Shown here in pieces: positions 1 to 9,000 of a DNA stretch of 64,000 nt (the stretch's first letter is position 1; each line of letters starts with the position of its first letter). The notes below the pieces were generated by a model. It did no database searches, was not told the DNA's origin, and was given only the letters and a program-made list of their open reading frames with translations. The DNA comes from Synechococcus sp. RS9916 (GTDB lineage: Bacteria; Cyanobacteriota; Cyanobacteriia; PCC-6307; Cyanobiaceae). The position numbers were made by a program, and so were the translations under genes. Location: positions 2,349,707-2,413,706 of the forward strand of contig NZ_DS022299.1 of the NCBI RefSeq assembly GCF_000153825.1, written 5' to 3'.

Positions 1-3000
1 TGGACTGGAGGAGAAGGCCGTGGGAGCCAGCGCCAGCGCCAGCAGCACCGACTGAGCCCATGGATGAGGAGGCGTTAGCGGCAGTGCCACCGCCGGTGAC
101 GATGGTGAGTGTGTCGGGGACCAGGAAGTTGATGGAGCCGGAGCTGCCGCCTTTACCGCCTTTGCCGCCCATGCCAAAGGTGGCGGATGCCGCGAATTTG
201 GCCTCGCCTTGGGCGGATGCGGAGTTGGTGACGGAGCCACCGGCACCACCACCACCACCGACGGATTGCGCAAAGAAACCGATGGACCCAGCACCTGAGG
301 TGGCGACGTTTCCAGAGATGGAGCCGTTGATGTCACCGGAGCTACCACCACCGCCACCGATGGCGCCTTTGCCGACAACAGCACCAAGGGTGAAGGAGGA
401 ATTGGCGGTTTTGTTGCCAGTTCCTGCAGCGACGTTGGAGGTGACCGAACCACCCTGACCACCACCACCACCGATGGATTGGAGGAGAACGCCGTAGGAG
501 GTGTCGCCTTTGGTGATGAAGGTGCCATCGGCGTAGAAGTTGACGCCGGAGGCGTTACCACCGCCACCGCCAGTGCCACCGATGGCAAAGGAGGCGTTGA
601 GGTTGCCGCCAGCGGAGGCGTTGTTCACCGAGCCGCCGGCACCGCCGCCACCACCGATGGATTGGAGGAAGACGGCATGGGCGTTATCGCCCTGGGTTTG
701 GATCTGTAGATCGGCGATTTGTGCAGCGGAGCCGAGGGAAACGGAACCAGCGGAACCGCCGCCGCCGGCGTCACCACCGGAGGTGTAACCACCACCGAGG
801 GAGAAGGAGGTGTTGGAGGTGGTTGTGGCGGAATTGGAGCCGATGACACGACCGCCGGATCCACCACCACCACCGATGGACTGGAGGAGAAGGCCGTGGG
901 AGCCAGCGCCAGCGCCAGCAGCACCGACTGAGCCCATGGATGAGGAGGCGTTAGCGGCAGTGCCACCGCCGGTGACGATGGTGAGTGTGTCGGGGACCAG
1001 GAAGTTGATGGAGCCGGAGCTGCCGCCATCACCGCCTTTGCCGCCCATGCCAAAGGTGGCGGATGCCGCGAATTTGGCCTCGCCTTGGGCGGATGCGGAG
1101 TTGGTGACGGAGCCACCGGCACCACCACCACCACCGACGGATTGCGCAAAGAAACCGATGGACCCAGCACCTGAGGTGGCGACGTTTCCAGAGATGGAGC
1201 CGTTGATATCACCGGAGCGACCACCGCCGCCACCGATGGCGCCTTCGCCGACAACGGCACCAAGGGTGAAGGAGGAATTGGCGGTCTTGTTGCCAGTTCC
1301 TGCAGCGACGTTGGAGGTGACCGAACCACCCTGACCACCACCACCACCGATGGATTGGAGGAGAACGCCGTAGGAGGTGTCGCCTTTGGTGATGAAGGTG
1401 CCATCGGCGTAGAAGTTGACGCCGGAGGCGTTACCACCGCCACCGCCAGTGCCACCGATGGCAAAGGAGGCGTTGAGGTTGCCGCCAGCGGAGGCGTTAT
1501 TCACCGAGCCGCCGGCACCGCCACCACCACCGATGGATTGGAGGAAGACGGCGTGAGCGTTATCGCCCTGGGTTTGGATCTGTAGATCGGCGATCTGCGA
1601 GGCGCGACCGAGGGAGACGGAACCAGCGGAACCGCCGCCGCCGGCGTCACCACCGGAGGTGTAACCACCACCGAGGGAGAAGGAGGTGTTGGAGGTGGTT
1701 GTGGCGGAATTGGAGCCGATGACACGACCGCCGGATCCACCACCACCACCGATGGACTGGAGGAGAAGGCCGTGGGAGCCAGCGCCAGCGCCAGCAGCAC
1801 CGACTGAGCCCATGGATGAGGAGGCGTTAGCGGCAGTGCCACCGCCGGTGACGATGGTGAGTGTGTCGGGGACAAGGAAGTTGATGGAGCCGGAGCTGCC
1901 GCCTTTACCGCCTTTGCCGCCCATGCCAAAGGTGGCGGATGCCGCGAATTTGGCCTCGCCTTGGGCGGATGCGGAGTTGGTGACGGAGCCACCGGCACCA
2001 CCGCCACCACCGACGGATTGCGCAAAGAAACCGATGGACCCAGCACCTGAGGTGGCGACGTTTCCAGAGATGGAGCCGTTGATATCACCGGAGCGACCAC
2101 CGCCGCCACCGATGGCGCCTTTGCCGACAACGGCACCAAGGGTGAAGGAGGAATTGGCGGTTTTGTTGCCAGTTCCTGCAGCGACGTTGGAGGTGACCGA
2201 ACCACCCTGACCACCACCACCACCGATGGATTGGAGGAGAACGCCGTAGGAGGTGTCGCCTTTGGTGATGAAGGTGCCATCGGCGTAGAAGTTGACGCCG
2301 GAGGCGTTACCACCGCCACCGCCAGTGCCACCGATGGCAAAGGAGGCGTTGAGGTTGCCGCCAGCGGAGGCGTTATTCACCGAGCCGCCGGCACCGCCAC
2401 CACCACCGAGGGACTGGAGGAAGACGGCGTGAGCGTTATCGCCCTGGGTTTGGATCTGTAGATCGGCGATCTGCGAGGCGCGACCGAGGGAGACGGAACC
2501 AGCGGAACCGCCGCCGCCGCCGTCACCACCGGAGGTGTAACCACCACCGAGGGAGAAGGAGGTGTTGGAGGTGGTTGTGGCGGAATTGGAGCCGATAACA
2601 CGACCGCCGGATCCACCGCCACCGCCGATGGACTGGAGGAGCAGGCCGTGGGAGCCAGCGCCAGCGCCAGCAGCACCGACTGAGCCCATGGATGAGGAGG
2701 CGTTAGCAGCGGTGCCACCGCCGGTGACGATGGTGAGTGTTTTGGGGACAAGGAAGTTGATGGAGCCGGAGCTGCCGCCTTTACCGCCTTTGCCGCCCAT
2801 GCCAAGGGTGGCGGATGCCGCGAACTTGGCCTCGCCTTGGGCGGATGCGGAGTTGGTGACGGAGCCACCGGCACCACCGCCACCGCCGACGGATTGCGCA
2901 AAGAAACCGATGGAACCAGCACCAGCGGTTGCAATCGAGCCGGCAATGGAGCCGTTGATATCACCGGAGCGACCACCGCCGCCACCGATGGCGCCTTTGC

Positions 3001-6000
3001 CGACAACGGCACCAAGGGTGAAGGAGGAATTGGCGGTTTTGTTGCCAGTCCCTGCAGCGACGTTAGAGGTGACCGAACCGCCCTGACCACCACCACCACC
3101 GATGGATTGGAGGAGAACGCCGTAGGAGGTGTCGCCTTTGGTGATGAAGGTGCCATCGGCGTAGAAGTTGACGCCAGAGGAGGAACCACCGGAGCCGCCG
3201 GTGCCACCGATGGAGAAGGAGGCGTTGAGGTTGCCGCCGGAGGAGGCGTTATTCACCGAGCCGCCGGCACCGCCACCACCACCGATGGATTGGAGGAAGA
3301 CGGCATGGGCGTTATCGCCCTGGGTTTGGATCTGTAGATCGGCGATTTGTGCAGCGGAGCCGAGGGAAACGGAACCAGCGGAACCGCCGCCACCGGCGTC
3401 TCCGCCTGATGAGCCGGAACCACCAAAAGAAAATGAAGAATTGGAGACCGATGTTGTGACGTTGCTGCCGATGATGGAACCCCCAGCACCACCACCACCA
3501 CCGATGGATTGGAGGAGAAGACCGTGGGCACCTGTGCCCTGTGTTGTCACTTTCAGTGGTTTCGGTACCAAGAAGGAGACCGCACCACCATCACCACCAC
3601 CACCGCCTTTGCCCCCAAATCCGAAGGTGGCAGAACCAGCGACGCTTACATTCCCGGAAACGGAAGCAGAATCCATCACAGAGCCTCCAGCGCCGCCCCC
3701 GCCGCCTACTGACTGGGCTTTGAATCCAAGGGAAGCCTCTCCAAAGGTCGAGATTGAACCGGATAGTGATCCGCTGACGTCGCCGGCAGAACCGCCTCCA
3801 CCGCCTTTCCCGCCGACGCCTACAGAGATGCCGAAGGCGAAATTGGAGTTCGCACTACTGGCTGATGCCGAAGCGTTCGATGTCACCGAACCCCCAGCAC
3901 CACCACCACCACCAATCGACTGAATCAAAACACCGTGCGAAGAGTGTCCTGTGGTGATGAACGTGCCATCAGTGAACATTTCGACATTGCCGCCATCGCC
4001 ACCGTCACCACCCCTGCCTCCCATACCAAAGGCCACAGACAAGTTGCCTCCAGAAGAGCTGTTGTTGGTATTGGAGCCAATACCACCACCACCACCAAGG
4101 GACTGAATAAATAGTCCGGTGGCGTTATCGCCACGCGTTCTAATTGTGAGATCGGCAATGTCTGTAGCGCTGCCAAAGCTCACAGATCCACCTCGGCCAC
4201 CGCCGCCGCCTTTGCCACCAACGGATGCAGACGCGCCGAAATTGAAGGAGGAATTCGCTTTAGTTGTAACTGTGTTTTCGGATTTGACTTCGCCAGCATT
4301 ACCACCACCACCACCAAGACTCTGAACAGTGATTCCAGTGGAGGAATCCTTGAGGGTGTCAACTGTGATGGGAGATAGAGCATTGAAAATGACATTGCCT
4401 CCATCACCGCCCTTTCCTCCATCACCGCCGAGTGCGACGGACAAGGAGCCTGAGAATTTGCCGCCGCCACTTGCGGATGATTTTGAGATGGTGGAACCAC
4501 CAATACCGCCACCGCCACCAACGGATTGCACATAAATGCCGTCAGATGCTTGACCTTTGGTCAAGATGGAGCCTCCGAATCCGACATTTACATCGCCGGC
4601 ATTTCCGCCGCCACCACCTTCACCGCCAGTGCCTAATGAAACGCCCAGAGTGAAGGTGGAATCCTTCTCCTTTGAATCGCTCGATTTTTGATCAGGAGCA
4701 CTGGAGTCAGATTGGGAAACACTACTTCCGCCTGTTCCACCACCACCTCCAATGGATTGAGCGATGAAACCGCGGGAATTGGCACCCCGAGTCTCGATGT
4801 TGGCGAGGGTGTTAACAATCACATTGCCTGCATCTCCGCCAGCGCCTCCCTGTGCTCCAAGAGCAAAAGTCACGCTTAATGAACCACCTTTGTTTTCACT
4901 ACTAGCGCCGCCACCAGTTCCACCACCTCCGCCAACGGATTGGGCGAGAAAGCCTTCTGAATTATTGCCAATCGTTAGGATAGTCAGTTCAAATGGATTG
5001 CTAGCACTTGTCCCAACTGTAACGAGTCCAGAATTGCCTCCGGTTGCGCCTACTCCAGATTCATTAACGCCACCTCCAAATGTGTATTTGGATTTGCTTT
5101 TGTTGATGCTATTGCTGCTTGAGGCACCGCCTGAGCCACCACCACCTCCAATCGACTGGGCAACAAAACCTTTGGCTAATTCGCCGAATGTAGTAATCGT
5201 TAGTCCATTGCCGGTGCTGTCAGAGTTGACAGTTACGTTGCCTGCTACGCCACCACTTCCTCCATCTCCACCAAGGCCAACTTCTGCACTGCCTTGAATT
5301 GATTTATCGCCTTTGAGTGAGGCTGTGGCTGATAATGATTCAGAGCTACCTCCTGCGCCACCACCACCACCGATGGATTGGGCAAAGAAGCCATAGGCAA
5401 AATCGCCATGGGTTTTAATCTTTCCTGAAACGTTCACAAGAACATTTCCAGATCGACCTCCTTCTCCTCCCTCCCCGGAGATATTTGCTCCCAAGGTGAC
5501 AGGGCTTCCTTCTTTGGAAATTGATGCTGCGTAGCTGCTGCTGCTACCACCGGTGCCGCCACCGCCACCAACGGATTGCGCTAGTAATCCATAAGAAAAA
5601 TCACCACTGATGATGTTGCCGTTGGAGTCGACGTATCCAGTTGTGATATCGCTGCTGGATGTAACCGTGACATTGCCGCCACTGCTACCGGCGCCACCGG
5701 ACCCGCCAAGATTGACGCTGCCACCAACGCTGACAGATTTTCCAGTGCTAACAGTGCCCTGAAGGTTTAGAGAGCTGCCGCCCGAGCCGCCGCCTCCGCC
5801 GATGGATTGAGCAACAATTCCACTTGCATGGTTTCCAAAGGTTTGAATGGTTTGTGCTGTGTTGAACACTGATACTGAACCTGCTGATCCGCCTGAACCA
5901 CCAGTACCTCCGATGCTCACTGCTGCATTGACTGCTGTTTTTTTGCTGCCACCAAGTTGCCCGTTGACAGTGCTTCCACCTGCGCCACCGCCTCCTCCAA

Positions 6001-9000
6001 CTGATTGAGCAAAGATGCCATAGGCGAAATCGCCATAAATATTATTTTCTCCATTCTCAACGTAATTAGTTCCAGTAAAAATATTTCCGCTATTCGTGAT
6101 CGTGACGTCTCCTGAATTCGCCCCGCTTGCTCCTTTACCGCCAACATTGGCCCCAACGTTGGCAGCTACACCACTCTCTGAAGCTGCTAATTGAGCATTG
6201 ATGACACGACCGCCGGATCCACCGCCACCGCCAAGTGACTGAGCATAAATACCGGCACTGTTATTGCCAATTGTTTTGATGACGCCAGAGTTTTTGATGC
6301 TGACATCGCCAGAGGTTCCGCCTTCTCCTCCATTCCCGCCAAGGCTTACGCCAACGTTGGCACCGACGGATCCACTGGTCGAAAGTGCACCCTGAATTGA
6401 TATAGCTTCTCCGCCTGAGCCGCCACCACCTCCAACCGACTGGGCATAGATGCCGTAAGAGTTGTTGCCGTAAAGAGCGGAAAGACGGTCGTCAGTGATT
6501 CCCGTCGTGATATCGGCTGTATTGCTGACGGTCACGTTGCCAGCGCTGCCTCCTTTCCCGCCGCCCCCGCCTAAGTTCACACCAGCGCTGACAGCATTGC
6601 CGCCACCTGCACCCTGCAAGTTCACGGTGCTGCCCCCTGCACCACCGCCGCCTCCGATGGATTGAGCTAGGAGTCCGGTAGAGAAATCTCCACGCGTTTT
6701 TATTGAACCACCCGTGTTGTCAATGCTCACATTTCCAGCCGTATTTCCTGATCCAGCTCCTCCGCCAATATTGACACCGGCGTTGACTGCCGCAGTTTTG
6801 CCGACGCTGACTTGTGCTGAAAGTGTGCTGCCACCATCTCCACCACCACCGCCGACCGATTGTGCATAAATGCCATACGCGTAATTACCTTTCAGCTCGT
6901 AACCCGTATCGTTAGATTTAATAGTGCCTGTTTCAATATTGGCGGCATTAATTACTTTCACATTGCCAGATGTTCCTCCGCTGCCACCTTTTCCCCCAAT
7001 ATTCGCAGCCATATTGACGGTTGCTGTTCCGCCGCCGCCTAGTTGAATGTTTGTAGCGCTTCCTCCCGAGCCACCGCTTCCTCCGAGTGACTGTACGTAG
7101 ATGCCTGCAGATGAATCACCGATGGTTTGAATCCTGCTGCCGGAGTTGGTGATGGTGACATTTCCAGCTGTTGCTCCCGCTCCAGCTGTTCCCCCAATTT
7201 GAGCGCCAGCATTAACTGCTGCACTGCCACCAAGAGAAAGGCTTCCTGATAATGAGTTGCCACCATTGCCTCCACTACCACCTACTGATTGGGCAAAGAT
7301 TGCAGCTGAGTTGCTACCGACTGTGCTCAGATTTGAGCTGTTGGTAACGGTGACATTTCCCCCTGATGACCCGGCACCGCCTGATCCACCAATGGTGGCA
7401 CCAAGGCTTACGGCACCTGTGCCACCGCCCTGGAGGGTCAAAGACATTGCTGACCCCCCGGTTCCACCACCACCGCCTAGGGACTGGGCAAAAATGGCTG
7501 AGGCATAGCTCTCGCCGAAGGTGCTAATTGATTCGCCTGATGAACTAACGGTTACATCGCCACCGGTACCTCCCGACTCTCCTTGCCCCCCAATTGTGGC
7601 TGCGGCATTGACGCCAGCAGTGCCACCCATGCCGACACTTCCACTAATGGAACTACCGCCACTTCCACCACCACCACCAAGCGATTGCGCAAAGATCCCA
7701 TAAGACAAGAATCCTTCGGTTTGAATTGAGCTGGCTGAATTCACAGTGACGGAACCAGCGCTTCCACCTCCGCCACCATTACCGCCAACTGCTGCTGTTG
7801 CAGTTACACCAGCGGTACCACCTATGCTCCCCTGAAGGCTGAATGTTCCTCCGCCTGAGCCGCCTCCACCGCCAATTGATTGAGCCAAGATGCCAGCGGA
7901 TTGGTCGCCTTTTGTGATGATTTGACCGCCTTTGGTGGTGACACTGACAGGACCTGAGTTTCCGCCCTTACCACCTTCGCCTCCGACACTGCCTCCGAGA
8001 GTGACACCAGCTGTTCCTCCTCCCCCCAATTGTGCGTTGACTGTTGATCCACCCTGGCCACCACCACCACCGACGGATTGAGCAAAGATGCCTTGTGACA
8101 GGTTGCCCAATGTCAGGATTTGATCTTCTGGTCTCAAATTGGCTGTAACGCTGACCGAACCGCCTTGTCCGCCTCCACCACCTTTTCCGCCAACAGCAAA
8201 GTTGGCGCTAACACCAGCAACACCACCTGCCGCAAGACTCATGGTTGTTGAGGATCCTCCAGCACCACCACCGCCACCAAGTGATTGAGCAAGGATGCCG
8301 GGGGAGTAGTCGACTGGGTTGTCTTTTGTGTTTGCGAGACCTGTCTGGATCGAACCGTCGCTGTAGCTGAGTTCCACGGAACGACCATCTCCCCCGCCCT
8401 CACCCTTGCCGCCTACTGCCACTGCTGACCCAATACTGGCGACTGGGTTGATGGACCCTGCTCCACTAACGGTTGAGCCGCCGGATCCACCACCACCACC
8501 AATGGATTGAATCAAGATTCCCGGTGAATATCCCCGGTTGGTGGTGATATTTCCCGAAATATCACCGATTGCTTGCCCCCCAGATCCGCCTGAAGCTCCA
8601 TCGCCACCAAGGCCCACGCTTGCTGATACACCAAGTGAGGCAGTCATTGATATCGTGCTGCCGCCTGCTCCACCACCTCCACCAATGCTGGTGATACTGA
8701 CGCCAGGTGAATTTTCAGCCTCTGTTGTAATGCTGCCCGAGAAGGTAGCTGAGGCTCTGTTGCCTTGACCCCCACCAGCTCCGCTACCACCAACTGATGT
8801 AGTTACGGCAATTCCCCCGGCAGCTGCGCCGGCAGCCGATCCACCTGAGCCACCACCACCACCGATGCTCACCACATTCAGTCCAGGAGATTGAAATCCC
8901 TTTGTCCTGATATTTCCAGCAGCCACGACATCTACAGTGCCTGCGTTTGCGCCTGTACCACCATCGCCTCCGACGTTGATAGAAACGCTAGCGACAGACG

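Noticed and set aside
60-3400. A repeat array resembling CRISPR or a transposon
   Set aside because: The period is 876 bp and in frame with one protein, units are translated without interruption, and there is no short repeat-spacer structure.
8490-8500. Possible pseudogene or frameshift in the giant gene
   Set aside because: The frame stays open across this and every other stretch of the gene in the window, so no disruption is supported.
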